13,413 nt of DNA from Burkholderiales bacterium. GTDB taxonomy: Bacteria > Pseudomonadota > Gammaproteobacteria > Burkholderiales > Burkholderiaceae_C. A program made the position numbers and the translations under genes. Below the pieces are notes generated by a model that ran no database searches, had not been told where the DNA came from, and saw only the letters and a program-made list of their open reading frames with translations. Shown here one piece after another: positions 1 through 7,223 of this stretch. The stretch is taken from positions 1 to 13,413 of the forward strand of contig JAGWTL010000043.1 in the NCBI GenBank assembly GCA_028869035.1. The letters are read 5' to 3'. How positions within the stretch are numbered: position 1 is the stretch's first letter; every line of letters starts with the position of its first letter.

Positions 1-254
1 CGCACCATGCCCGAGCGCGCCACTTCGGCGGCGGCGCGGTGCGTGATGTCTTCGCCCTGGTAGAGGATCTGGCCCGAGGTAGGGGGGAGGAACTTGGTCA
101 GCAGGTTGAAGACGGTGGTCTTGCCTGCACCGTTGGGGCCGATCAGCGCATGGATGGAGCCGCGCCGGACCTGGAGGTTCACGTGGTCCACTGCGACGAA
201 GCCCTTGAACTCCCGGGTGAGTTCGCGCGTTTCGAGAATGATGTCTGCACTCAT
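1..254 (-). CDS. ABC transporter ATP-binding protein, LivG-like (N-terminal part, cut by window start)
   Basis: The first 84 codons of an ABC ATPase are visible; the rest lies left of the window. It starts at the ATG at 254-252 (MSADIILETRELTREF). The Walker A motif GPNGAGKTT is clear at about residues 40-48, preceded by the usual aromatic-ring/beta-strand region (FKGFVAVDHVNLQV) and followed by FNLLTKFLPPTSGQILYQGEDI. This N-terminal pattern is typical of LivG, the ATPase of high-affinity branched-chain amino acid (HAAT) importers, where it would drive uptake at the cytoplasmic face of the inner membrane. Known from the family: LivG works with LivF, LivH, LivM and a binding protein. None of these is in view, so the substrate is inferred. 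LptB shares this fold but is less similar. It follows htpG on the same strand after 220 bp, so it probably has its own promoter. Confidence 0.85.
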   Translation of the reverse strand, partial: MSADIILETRELTREFKGFVAVDHVNLQVRRGSIHALIGPNGAGKTTVFNLLTKFLPPTSGQILYQGEDITHRAAAEVARSGMV

Positions 255-437
255 GCCATTGGGCCCGTGGCCCGGTCTCCATTTGTCGTTCGCATCGTGA
301 CCCGAAGGCCCCGATCATCGTTGCACAAATGAATGGTAGTACGGGCCGGCGCAAGGGGGCATGAGTGTTTCCCCTCGCCCTGGCGTTCGGTTGCTGGTCA
401 CGCGGTTTTGAACGATGAAAACTCAGTAGAACCACTT

Positions 438-468
438 ACGGAGCTGTTCCGTATTGAGACAGCTCCGT
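438..468 (-). terminator. Perfect 10-bp hairpin just after htpG
   Basis: The arms ACGGAGCTGT (438-447) and ACAGCTCCGT (459-468) are perfect inverted complements with an 11-nt loop. The hairpin begins 7 nt after the htpG stop codon. Read on the minus strand, no run of U follows the stem directly; the nearest is GTTTTC about 15 nt further on. It may therefore be a weak or rho-aided terminator, or a 3'-end stabiliser. The remainder of the 255-474 gap shows only a loose 7-bp dyad (280-286 and 325-331). Confidence 0.5.
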
Positions 469-474
469 CGCGGA

Positions 475-2460
475 TCAGACCAGCAGGGCGTTGACGCGCC
501 TGACGTAGGCCGCCGGGTTGTCGGGCAGCCCGCCTTCGGCCAGCAGGGCCTGGTCGAAGAGGATGTGGGCCAGGTCGTGGAAGTGCACCGAGCCGTCGAG
601 CTTTTTGACCAGTGAATGCTCGGGGTTCACTTCGAGCACGGGCTTGCTGTCCGGCGCCTTCTGGCCGGCCTGCTTGAGCAGGCGGGCGAGCTGGTTGCTC
701 ATGTCGCCTTCTTTCACCACCAGGCAGGCCGGTGAATCGACCAGACGGGTGGTGACGCGCACGTCTTCGGCCTTGTCCTTCAGCGCTTCCTTGAGTTTGG
801 CCAGCACGGGCTTGAAGGCCTCGGCGGCTTCTTCGGCGGCCTTCTTCTCGGCCTCGTCCTGCAGCTGCCCCAAGTCCACCGCGCCCTTGGCCACGCTTTG
901 CAGGGGCGTGCCGTCGAATTCGGGCAGGTGGCTCAGGGCCCACTCGTCCACGCGCTCGCTCATGAGCAGCACCTCGATGCCCTTCTTCTTGAAGACTTCA
1001 AGCTGCGGGCTGTTCTTGGCGGCGGCGAGCGTATCCGCAGTGATGTAGTAGATGGCCCCCTGGCCTTCCTTCATGCGGGCCTTGTAGTCGGCCAGGGAGG
1101 TCAATCCACCCGTTCGCACCGAGCTTGTCGAAGTGTCTGTGCCGGCTTCGACGGGCTCAGCCTGAACGGAATACGTGCTGGAAAAACGCAGCAGCTTGGC
1201 CAGGCGCTCGCGGTTGGCGAAGTCTTCGCCCAGGCCTTCTTTCAGCACGCCGCCGAACTCGGCGTAGAAGGCGCTGTATTTGCCGGCATTGGCCTTGTCT
1301 TCCTCGCTGGCGTCGGCGGCGGGCACATCCTGTTTGGCCAGGGCCTCGAGCAGGCTCAGCACGCGCTTGGTGTTGCCGTCGCGGATGGCGCGCACGTCGC
1401 GGCTTTCCTGCAGCAGTTCGCGGCTCACGTTGAGCGGCAGGTCGGCGCTGTCCACCACGCCTTTGACGAAACGCAGGTAGCTGGGCAGCAGGGCTTCGGC
1501 CTCGTCCATGATGAAGACGCGCTTCACATACAGCTTGAGCCCGCCCTTCTTGTCGCGGTTCCACAGGTCGTAGGGTGCCTTGGCCGGCACAAAGAGCAGT
1601 TGCGTGTATTCGGTGCTGCCTTCCACGCGGTTGTGGCTCCAGGCCAGCGGGGGCTCAAAGTCGTGGCTGATGGCCTGGTAGAAGCTTTCGTACTCTTCTT
1701 TGGTGATGTCCTTCTTGGGGCGGCTCCACAGGGCGCTGGCCTTGTTGACGGTTTCCCACTCGTCGGTGGTGACCATCTCGCCGGGCTGGCCGTTTTCGCC
1801 TTCCTTCCATTCCTCCTTGCGCATCTGGATGGGCAGGGCAATGTGGTCGGAGTACTTGGCGATGATGCTTTTGAGCTTCCAGCTGCCCAGGTAGTCGCCC
1901 GCGTCCTCGCGCAGGTGCAGGATGACGCTGGTGCCGCGCTCAGGCTTGGTGATGGCCTCGACCTCGAAGTCACCGCTGCCACCGCTGATCCAGCGCACGG
2001 CATCGATGGCCTTCAGGCCGGCGCGACGCGATTCCACGGTGATCTTGTCGGCCACGATGAAGCCCGAATAGAAACCCACGCCGAACTGGCCGATCAGCTG
2101 GCCCTGTTCCTTGGCGTCGGCCTGCTTCTCGGCGCCCAGGCGGCTCATGAAGTCCTTGGTGCCGCTCTTGGCGATGGTGCCCAGGTGGTCGATGGCTTCC
2201 TGCGCGCTCATGCCGATGCCGTTGTCCGTGATGGTCAGGGTCTTGGCCGTCTTGTCGAAGCTGATGCGCACACGCAGTTCGGGCGCGTCTTCGTACAGGC
2301 CAGCGTTGTTCAAGGCTTCGTAGCGCAGCTTGTCGCAGGCGTCCGAGGCGTTGGAGACCAGCTCGCGCACAAAGATCTCCTTGTTGGAGTACAGCGAGTG
2401 GGTGACGAGGTGCAGCAGTTGCGCGACTTCGGCCTGGAAGGAATGGGTTTGTTTGCTCAT
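475..2460 (-). CDS. htpG: Molecular chaperone HtpG (bacterial Hsp90), with an in-frame repeat insertion
   Basis: This is a cytosolic ATP-dependent Hsp90 chaperone of 661 residues. The start is the ATG at 2460 (MSKQTHSFQAEVAQLL), the conserved HtpG N-terminus; an upstream in-frame ATG at 2541 would add 27 unlike residues and lies over the promoter. The GHKL ATPase domain shows E33, N37 and D40 in RELVSNASD, D79 in ITDNGIGM, then GTIAKSGT and GQFGVGFYSG. The middle domain and C-terminal dimerisation domain follow, ending VRRVNALLV. The odd part is residues 431-452 (VQAEPVEAGTDT and onwards), between LLRFSST and SLADYKARMKEGQ. Escherichia coli has a linker of only about nine residues there. The DNA for this segment (1111-1168) is a palindromic repeat related to the one at 7998-8048. 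The frame stays open, so the protein is probably functional, with an enlarged surface loop. Expression is probably heat-inducible (see the promoter at 2516-2542). Confidence 0.97.
   Translation of the reverse strand: MSKQTHSFQAEVAQLLHLVTHSLYSNKEIFVRELVSNASDACDKLRYEALNNAGLYEDAPELRVRISFDKTAKTLTITDNGIGMSAQEAIDHLGTIAKSGTKDFMSRLGAEKQADAKEQGQLIGQFGVGFYSGFIVADKITVESRRAGLKAIDAVRWISGGSGDFEVEAITKPERGTSVILHLREDAGDYLGSWKLKSIIAKYSDHIALPIQMRKEEWKEGENGQPGEMVTTDEWETVNKASALWSRPKKDITKEEYESFYQAISHDFEPPLAWSHNRVEGSTEYTQLLFVPAKAPYDLWNRDKKGGLKLYVKRVFIMDEAEALLPSYLRFVKGVVDSADLPLNVSRELLQESRDVRAIRDGNTKRVLSLLEALAKQDVPAADASEEDKANAGKYSAFYAEFGGVLKEGLGEDFANRERLAKLLRFSSTYSVQAEPVEAGTDTSTSSVRTGGLTSLADYKARMKEGQGAIYYITADTLAAAKNSPQLEVFKKKGIEVLLMSERVDEWALSHLPEFDGTPLQSVAKGAVDLGQLQDEAEKKAAEEAAEAFKPVLAKLKEALKDKAEDVRVTTRLVDSPACLVVKEGDMSNQLARLLKQAGQKAPDSKPVLEVNPEHSLVKKLDGSVHFHDLAHILFDQALLAEGGLPDNPAAYVRRVNALLV
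1111..1168 (-). repeat. REP-type palindromic repeat inserted in frame in htpG
   Basis: The two 23-nt arms (1111-1133 and 1146-1168) are imperfect inverted complements, matching at 17 of 23 positions, around a 12-nt loop. On the minus strand the first arm contains TTCAGGCTGAGCCCGTCGAAG-like sequence, nearly the same as the left arm of the repeat at 7998-8048, and it translates as VQAEPVEA in both places. It replaces a short loop of HtpG without breaking the frame. Confidence 0.85.
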
Positions 2461-2515
2461 GGGATCAGACAGCGGTACAAAACAGGAGGCCCGGGCGGGC
2501 CGGCGAGAACGGGAA

Positions 2516-2542
2516 TTATGGGCGGGAGCCCGGGGTTTCAAG
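2516..2542 (-). promoter_or_regulatory. Sigma-32 (RpoH)-like heat-shock promoter of htpG
   Basis: On the minus strand, CTTGAAA (2542-2536) exactly matches the sigma-32 -35 box. GCCCATAA (2523-2516) follows after 12 nt and resembles the -10 consensus CCCCATNT, differing at the first and last positions. This places transcription start near 2508, about 48 bp ahead of the htpG ATG. It lies between the rluF-like stop (2558) and htpG. htpG is a classic RpoH regulon member, which supports the call. The ribosome binding site before htpG is weak. Confidence 0.75.
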
Positions 2543-2557
2543 GCCCTGGAGGCGGGC

Positions 2558-3460
2558 TCAGAATTTTTCGTGCGGCGCCAGGTAGCGCCACTGGCCCACA
2601 GGCAATTGGCCCAGCATGACCCGGCCGATGCGCACGCGCTTGAGGCCCACGACCTTGAGCCCGACCAGTTCGCACATGCGGCGGATCTGGCGCTTCTTGC
2701 CTTCGGTCAGCACAAAACGCAGCTGCTCGGGGTTCTCCCAGTCCACCTTGGCGGGCTTGAGGGCCTGGCCGTCCAGGCTCAGGCCGTGGCGCAATTTGGC
2801 CAGCATGGCGCTCGGGAAAACGGCCTGCACATGGGTGGAGACGGGGTCGTCGTCGTCGATGCGGGTGAGCTGGGTGGGCGCAGCGGCGGCGGCCGGCGTG
2901 CCGAGGTAGACCACACGCACCAGGTATTCCTTTTCCATCACCGAGTCTTCGCCGATCAGCTGGCGCGCCACGCGGCCGTCCTGCGTGAGCACGAGCAGGC
3001 CGGTGGAGTCGATGTCCAGGCGGCCCGAGGGGGCCAGGCCGCGCAGCTGTGCGCCATTGAAGCGCAGGGGCGCGCGGTCCTCGCGCCAGCGGTTTTGCGG
3101 CTGCACCAGCACCACGGCGGGTTCGTGCCCGTCCTCGGCCTGGCCGCTGACGTAGCCTATGGGTTTGTTGAGCAGGATGGTGACCTGCGCGGCCTGCTGG
3201 TTCTGGGCCTGCTTGTCGACCTCGATGCGGTCGCCGGGCGTGACCTGCTGGCCCATCTCGGCCACCTGCCCATTGACCTTGACCCAGCCGTTCTCGACCC
3301 AGGCGTCGGCCTCGCGGCGCGAGCACAGGCCAAGCTCGGCCATGCGCTTGTTGATGCGGCTGGTGGCGGCTGCGCCGCCGGCTTGGGGCGCTGGCGCGCC
3401 TTCGGGGCGCGGGGCGCGGCGCAGGGTGGGCGCGGCGGGATTGGCTGGCGTGTCTTTCAT
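2558..3460 (-). CDS. 23S rRNA pseudouridine synthase, RluF/RsuA family
   Basis: This 300-residue enzyme converts a specific uridine in 23S rRNA to pseudouridine. A low-complexity Ala/Pro-rich N-terminus (about residues 1-33) precedes an S4 RNA-binding domain (INKRMAELGLCSRREADAWV, about 35-90), then the RsuA-type catalytic domain. The catalytic aspartate is D149 in GRLDIDSTGLLVLT. The C-terminal motif KKRQIRRMCELVGLKVVGLKR is typical. GLCSRREAD and the GRLDxDSxGL form resemble E. coli RluF (U2604) more than RluB or RluE, but the family is easily confused, so I give no symbol. The start at 3460 gives a full S4 domain, although its Shine-Dalgarno is poor. Downstream htpG has its own promoter. 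Between this gene and the upstream cytochrome gene lies a decayed palindromic repeat (3491-3525). Confidence 0.9.
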   Translation of the reverse strand: MKDTPANPAAPTLRRAPRPEGAPAPQAGGAAATSRINKRMAELGLCSRREADAWVENGWVKVNGQVAEMGQQVTPGDRIEVDKQAQNQQAAQVTILLNKPIGYVSGQAEDGHEPAVVLVQPQNRWREDRAPLRFNGAQLRGLAPSGRLDIDSTGLLVLTQDGRVARQLIGEDSVMEKEYLVRVVYLGTPAAAAAPTQLTRIDDDDPVSTHVQAVFPSAMLAKLRHGLSLDGQALKPAKVDWENPEQLRFVLTEGKKRQIRRMCELVGLKVVGLKRVRIGRVMLGQLPVGQWRYLAPHEKF

Positions 3461-3490
3461 CGGAAACCGATTGTAGGTTCCTCGCCTTGC

Positions 3491-3525
3491 GGTTCGCCCA
3501 TGCGGGGCTTCGACAGCCCGAACGG
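3491..3525 (-). repeat. Degenerate REP-type palindrome
   Basis: On the minus strand the order CGTTCGGGCT, GTCGAAGCCC, then GGGCGAAC matches the outer parts of the repeat family seen at 7998-8048, but about six bases of the first arm (GAGCTT-like) and most of the second arm are missing. I read it as a decayed copy. It fills the short gap between the cytochrome stop (3533) and the pseudouridine synthase start. Confidence 0.5.
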
Positions 3526-3532
3526 CTCCCTG

Positions 3533-4105
3533 TCAACGGAGGTTGGCCAGAAAGTGGGCCAGATCGTCCAGGTGCTGGTTGTTCAGGCCGTGCAGCGCAT
3601 TGTTCATGACCGTGTCGCGCCCGGGGCCGGGCTTGTCCCGGTATTCCTCCATGACGGCGCGCAGGAAGCTTTCGTGCTGGCCGGCCAGGCGCGGCATCTG
3701 TTCGCGGCCCTTGTAATCCGGGAGGTGGCAGGTGCCGCACAGCATGCTGTGCGCCAGCACCTTGCCGCGTTCGAAACGCGCGGTGTCCACCGGGCCGGCC
3801 AAGGGCACGGGCACTTGTTCCGAAAAGTATTTGGCCAGCAGGATCAGGTCGCTGTCCTTGAGACCGTCGAGCACGCCCTTCATGGCGGGGATGTCACGCA
3901 GGCCTTCGCGGATCAGCACCAGCTGGTTCTCTACAAAGATCCTGGGTTGCCCGGCCAGCGAGGGGATTTGCGGAATCTGCGAATTACCCTGCGGGCCATG
4001 GCAGGCCGCGCAGAGTTCGAGCCGGGGCGGCTGGGCCTGGGTCTGTGCGGCGGCCGGGCCCAGCAGCAGGGTCAGGGTGGGAAGGAGTGTGCAAATGAAG
4101 CGCAT
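3533..4105 (-). CDS. Diheme cytochrome c, c4-like
   Basis: This is a 190-residue exported cytochrome with a Sec signal peptide (MRFICTLLPTLTLLLGPAAA, cut near residue 20). It has two class I heme-binding motifs: CAACH at 32-36 and CGTCH at 123-127. Likely axial methionines are in IPAMKGV and DTVMNNA. Two similar halves of about 90 residues, each with an SLAGQP/RLAGQH-like stretch after the heme motif, fit the cytochrome c4 family, periplasmic two-electron carriers. It lies downstream of the PQQ-type dehydrogenase at 4189-5502 on the same strand, so a role as its electron acceptor is reasonable but inferred. A strong terminator stands between the two genes. The ribosome binding site is weak. 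Confidence 0.9.
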   Translation of the reverse strand: MRFICTLLPTLTLLLGPAAAQTQAQPPRLELCAACHGPQGNSQIPQIPSLAGQPRIFVENQLVLIREGLRDIPAMKGVLDGLKDSDLILLAKYFSEQVPVPLAGPVDTARFERGKVLAHSMLCGTCHLPDYKGREQMPRLAGQHESFLRAVMEEYRDKPGPGRDTVMNNALHGLNNQHLDDLAHFLANLR

Positions 4106-4132
4106 GGGTCGGTAGTGTGTAGCGATGGCCGG

Positions 4133-4166
4133 AAAAAAGCAGGGCCGCTGTTGCCAGGGGCCCTGC
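4133..4166 (-). terminator. Rho-independent terminator between dehydrogenase and c4-like cytochrome
   Basis: On the minus strand, GCAGGGCC (4166-4159) and GGCCCTGC (4146-4139) form a perfect 8-bp GC-rich stem with a 12-nt loop, followed directly by six T (4138-4133). It starts 22 nt after the dehydrogenase stop, 28 nt before the cytochrome start. Transcripts reaching the cytochrome gene must read through it or start after it. Confidence 0.85.
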
Positions 4167-4188
4167 CTGCCGGGAATCAGACCAGGGC

Positions 4189-5502
4189 TTACTTCTTGGC
4201 GCTGTACGAGATGCGGTAGATCGCACCCAGTTGCTCGTCGGAGAGCAGCAGGGAGCCATCGGGCATCTGCAGGAAGTAGGTCGGGCGGCCCCAGAAGGTG
4301 TTGGCGGCCGGGTCGGCAAAACCGGTGATGAAGGGCGTCATCACGGGGTTGCGGCCCTTGGCGTCGGCGCGCACGGTCACGACGTCATAACCCATCTTGG
4401 TGGTGCGGTTCCAGGAGCCCTTGCGCGCGATGAAGGCCACGTTCTTGTACTGGGGCGGGAACATCTTGCCGGTGTAGAACTGCAAGCCCATGTTGGCGGC
4501 GTGCGGACCCATGGTGCGCACCGGCAGGGTCACGCCCTGGCAGGCGTCGGCCTTCTTGATGTCCGGGTCGGCGACGCCGTTGGCGTGGCAGTAGGGGAAG
4601 CCGAAGAACTCGCCCTTCTTGCTCAGGCGGTTGAGCTCGTCCTCGGGGCCGTCGTCGCCCAGCCAGTCGCGGCCGTGGTCAGTGAACCAGAGTTCCTTGG
4701 TGACGGGGTGCCAGTCGAAGCCCTGGGTGTTGCGCACGCCGGTGGCGATGACTTCCATGCCCGTGCCGTCAGGGTTGTAGCGGCGGATCTGGGCGTATTC
4801 ACCCGTGGGCGGCACGCAGATATTGCAAGGCGCGCCAAAAGGCACGTAGAGCTTGCCGTCCGGGCCGAAGCGCAGATACTTCCAATTGTGGTGCTGCTCG
4901 GGCGGCAGCTTGAAGGCTGCCGTCATGTCCACCGGAACCACGCCCGGGTTCTTCTCGATGCCGTCATATCGCAGCACCTTGTCGATGGCCATCACATAGA
5001 GGCTGCCCTTGTGCATGGCCACGGCCGGCTGGTTGAGCTTGTCGACCACCACGCGGCTGGTGCGCTCCTTGCCCTTGTCGGTGATTTCGTAGACACGGCC
5101 CAGGCCGCGCGTGCCGGCGTAGATCTTGCCGCTGGCGCCGCGCGACATGGCGCGGATGCCGGGCGTGCCGGCGGACCAGACCTCGATCTTGAAGCCCGGC
5201 GGCAGCTTGAGCTTGTCCAGCGGGATGTCGGAGGCGGGTGTCACGGTGTTCTTGCCGGCCACCGGGGCCAGCCTGGAGTCGGCCATGCTGGCCGGGCGGC
5301 CCTGCTGCCAGGCGGGGGCGGTGGCCTGGGGCGTCGGCGCCGCTATCGGGGCCGGGGCCGGCGCGGGTGCTGCGGCCGGCTGGGCGGCCGAGACCTGTGG
5401 CGCGGGGGGCGTTGCGGCCTGCGTTGCGGGCGGCTCGGGCGTGGCGCAAGCGCTCAGCAGGCCGGCCAGCAGCGCGCCTGCGAGGGTGGTGTATCGGGTC
5501 AT
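4189..5502 (-). CDS. PQQ-dependent sugar (sorbosone-type) dehydrogenase-like lipoprotein
   Basis: This 437-residue protein has the six-bladed propeller signature of soluble glucose/sorbosone dehydrogenases, which oxidise sugars or alcohols with PQQ and pass electrons to a cytochrome. The ATG at 5502 is chosen because it gives a lipoprotein signal (GALLAGLLSAC, lipid Cys19) and has GGAG upstream; an in-frame ATG at 5541 would bury this signal. Ala at +2 predicts an outer-membrane anchor. An Ala/Pro-rich linker (about 20-65) precedes the propeller, which begins LPPGFKIEVWSAG. H205 in QHHNWKYLRFGPDGKLYV and R257 in TGVRNTQGFDWHP occupy the places of the catalytic His and PQQ-contacting Arg. Cysteine pairs in PCNIC and in FPYCH/ADACQ may form disulfides. 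The substrate is unknown. It is divergent from a second paralogue at 5847. It is similar to the other only in the propeller core, so this is an old duplication or separate recruitment. Confidence 0.88.
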   Translation of the reverse strand: MTRYTTLAGALLAGLLSACATPEPPATQAATPPAPQVSAAQPAAAPAPAPAPIAAPTPQATAPAWQQGRPASMADSRLAPVAGKNTVTPASDIPLDKLKLPPGFKIEVWSAGTPGIRAMSRGASGKIYAGTRGLGRVYEITDKGKERTSRVVVDKLNQPAVAMHKGSLYVMAIDKVLRYDGIEKNPGVVPVDMTAAFKLPPEQHHNWKYLRFGPDGKLYVPFGAPCNICVPPTGEYAQIRRYNPDGTGMEVIATGVRNTQGFDWHPVTKELWFTDHGRDWLGDDGPEDELNRLSKKGEFFGFPYCHANGVADPDIKKADACQGVTLPVRTMGPHAANMGLQFYTGKMFPPQYKNVAFIARKGSWNRTTKMGYDVVTVRADAKGRNPVMTPFITGFADPAANTFWGRPTYFLQMPDGSLLLSDEQLGAIYRISYSAKK

Positions 5503-5846
5503 GGGGAGGGTCTCCGTGGAAAAGCTATGGTTGTTGTGCATCGACCATCTGAAATACTATGCCGCCCCCCGGGTGCATCGCCTAGGGTTTTCACCCGGGC
5601 TTCATGCAGTCAAGGCACTAAGCGATATAAGCAGGATTGATGAGCGGTCGCCTGGTCTGTCACTCTCTGCGACAGAGTGACTCAAATCGCGACATATCGC
5701 GCGACCTGCACGCGCGCAACAACCTGACAGAGCACGTGGTTTGCTGCGCTGCGGCTTGCAGACGGTCGACGGCCTCGGCTTAATGCAATGCACGAAGCGC
5801 CGGTCGGCGCGTCGTGCAACAGCAAAAACATCAAGAGGAGCAAGCC
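5503..5846. promoter_or_regulatory. Divergent regulatory region between two PQQ-type dehydrogenase genes
   Basis: This 344-bp gap must hold promoters for both dehydrogenases. It contains a dyad CCCGGGTG (5569-5576) / CACCCGGG (5593-5600). Two overlapping dyads follow: TCTGTC (5656-5661) / GACAGA (5671-5676) and GTCACTCT (5659-5666) / AGAGTGAC (5674-5681). There are palindromes TCGCGA (5687-5692) and TCGCGCGA (5697-5704), and a direct repeat GTGCATCG at 5537-5544 and 5574-5581. These look like operators. I could not assign a convincing -35/-10 pair on either strand. Confidence 0.6.
5833..5840 (+). promoter_or_regulatory. Ribosome binding site setting the start of the second dehydrogenase
   Basis: AAGAGGAG lies 6 nt before the ATG at 5847. 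It favours this start over the in-frame GTG at 5814, which has no comparable site. Confidence 0.8.
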
Positions 5847-7127
5847 ATGATCGGAAACAAGCTGGGCGTCGCCCTGCTGGCAGCGGGATTTGTTGTCACG
5901 GCAGGTGCGCAGTCGGGCAAGGACAACCTGTCCACCCTCAAGCAGATGAAGGTCGCGACGACCGACCTCAACATTCCACCGGTGCCGCAGGACGGGCGCA
6001 ACGCGGAGGCGATCCGCGCCAACCTCAAGAGCGTGAAGCTGCCGCCGGGTTTCAAGATCGAGCTCTATGCCGTGGTGCCCGACGCGCGCCACATGGCGGT
6101 GGCGCCGTCGACCAATATGCTGTTCGTGGGCACGCGCAAGACCAAGGTCTGGGCCGTGACCGACCGCAACGGTGACGGTACGGCCGACGAGGTGAAAGCC
6201 TTTGCGCCTTCGCTGAACTTCAAGGTGCCCAATGGCGTGTGCTGGACCAAGGACGGCTTCCTGATCGTCGTGGAGCACAACCGCGTGCTCAACTTCCCCG
6301 CGGCCGAGTTCTTCTACGAGGGCCCGGACGTGGCGGTAATCGAGGTGGTGCCGCAAGGCAAGCTGATCCCAGAAGACGAGGAGTCCTACAACCATGGCGC
6401 GCGCACCTGCCGCGTCAGTGACGACGGCAAGCTCTACATCACCCTGGGCCAGCCCTACAACGTGCAGCCGGCGGGCAAGGTGGCGCTGTACGAGAAGCTG
6501 GGCATCGGCGGCATGATCCGGCTCGACCCCTTCGACGGCTCCAAGCGCGAGGTGGTGGCCAAGGGTGTGCGTAACTCGGTGGGCATGGACATCAACCCGC
6601 GCGACAAGACCGTCTGGTTCACCGACAACCAGACCGACGGCATGGGCGACGGGATCCCGCCGGGTGAGCTCAACCGTATCACCAAGGCCGGGGGCGAGCA
6701 CTTCGGCTATCCGTTCATCCACGGCAACAATGTGGCGATCGCGGGTACGGCGGCTGCGCCGGACCTCAAGGACATGAAGGCGCCGGCGGTCTGGACCAAG
6801 CCGCAGGTGGAGTTCCCGGCGCACCAGGCGCAGCTGGGAATGACTTTCTATAACGGCAAGATGTTCCCGGCCCGTTACCAGGGCGGCGTGTTCGTGGCCG
6901 CGCACGGTTCATGGAACCGCACCCAGCCCAGCGGCGCGCTGATCAACTTTGTGCCCATCAAGGCCGACGGCACGGCGGGCGCCTCCGAAGTGTTTGCCGA
7001 GGGCTGGCTGGACGCCAACGGGGTCTACAAGGGCCGCCCGGTGGACGTGGCGCCCATGAAGGACGGCTCCCTGCTGATCTCTGACGATTACGTGGGCGCG
7101 ATCTACCGCGTGACCTACAGCAACTGA
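5847..7127 (+). CDS. PQQ-dependent sugar (sorbosone-type) dehydrogenase-like periplasmic protein
   Basis: This is a 426-residue propeller protein of the glucose/sorbosone dehydrogenase family. The ATG at 5847 gives a Sec signal peptide (MIGNKLGVALLAAGFVVTAGA, likely cut before QS) with no lipobox, so it should be soluble in the periplasm, unlike its divergent neighbour. The mature part begins with a helix-rich segment, then LPPGFKIELYAVV. H183 in YNHGARTCRVSDDGKLYI and R242 in KGVRNSVGMDINP align with the presumed catalytic His and PQQ-binding Arg. Late motifs (HFGYPFIHGN, FVAAHGSWNRT, GSLLISDDYVGAIYR) are typical. It lacks the cysteines of the other paralogue. A terminator and then a small cytochrome c follow on the same strand. 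The substrate cannot be told from sequence. Confidence 0.9.
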   Translation: MIGNKLGVALLAAGFVVTAGAQSGKDNLSTLKQMKVATTDLNIPPVPQDGRNAEAIRANLKSVKLPPGFKIELYAVVPDARHMAVAPSTNMLFVGTRKTKVWAVTDRNGDGTADEVKAFAPSLNFKVPNGVCWTKDGFLIVVEHNRVLNFPAAEFFYEGPDVAVIEVVPQGKLIPEDEESYNHGARTCRVSDDGKLYITLGQPYNVQPAGKVALYEKLGIGGMIRLDPFDGSKREVVAKGVRNSVGMDINPRDKTVWFTDNQTDGMGDGIPPGELNRITKAGGEHFGYPFIHGNNVAIAGTAAAPDLKDMKAPAVWTKPQVEFPAHQAQLGMTFYNGKMFPARYQGGVFVAAHGSWNRTQPSGALINFVPIKADGTAGASEVFAEGWLDANGVYKGRPVDVAPMKDGSLLISDDYVGAIYRVTYSN

Positions 7128-7177
7128 GCTTTGCACCCGAGCGCGGCGCGGCCAGGCCGTGCCGCGTCCTGAACAAG

Positions 7178-7204
7178 ACGGAGATCGTTGCGGTCTCCGT
7201 TTTT
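7178..7204 (+). terminator. Rho-independent terminator between dehydrogenase and monoheme cytochrome
   Basis: ACGGAGATC (7178-7186) pairs with GGTCTCCGT (7192-7200), one G-T wobble, around a 5-nt loop, and runs into five T (7200-7204). It starts 51 nt after the dehydrogenase stop and sits 20 nt before the cytochrome ATG. Confidence 0.85.
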
Positions 7205-7223
7205 CTGAGTGAAGGGATTCCGA

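Noticed and set aside
280..331. CATTTGT / ACAAATG dyad before the LivG-like gene
   Set aside because: Only 7 bp with a 38-nt spacer; expected by chance at this length.
898..2619. Long open frame on the plus strand opposite htpG
   Set aside because: It is antisense to a clear Hsp90, an artefact of high GC codon use, and its translation shows no known motifs.
2330..4219. 629-codon open frame on the plus strand
   Set aside because: It runs antisense across three well-supported genes (htpG, rluF-like, cytochrome) and has no recognisable domain.
5602..5630. TTGACT on the minus strand as a -35 box for the lipoprotein dehydrogenase
   Set aside because: No acceptable -10 box occurs 16-18 nt downstream.
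4231..5640. 469-codon open frame on the plus strand, opposite the lipoprotein dehydrogenase
   Set aside because: Antisense shadow, rich in His, Gly and Ala as expected from reversed GC-rich codons.
5682..6905. 407-codon open frame on the minus strand opposite the second dehydrogenase
   Set aside because: Antisense shadow; the plus-strand gene has a signal peptide, ribosome binding site and family motifs.
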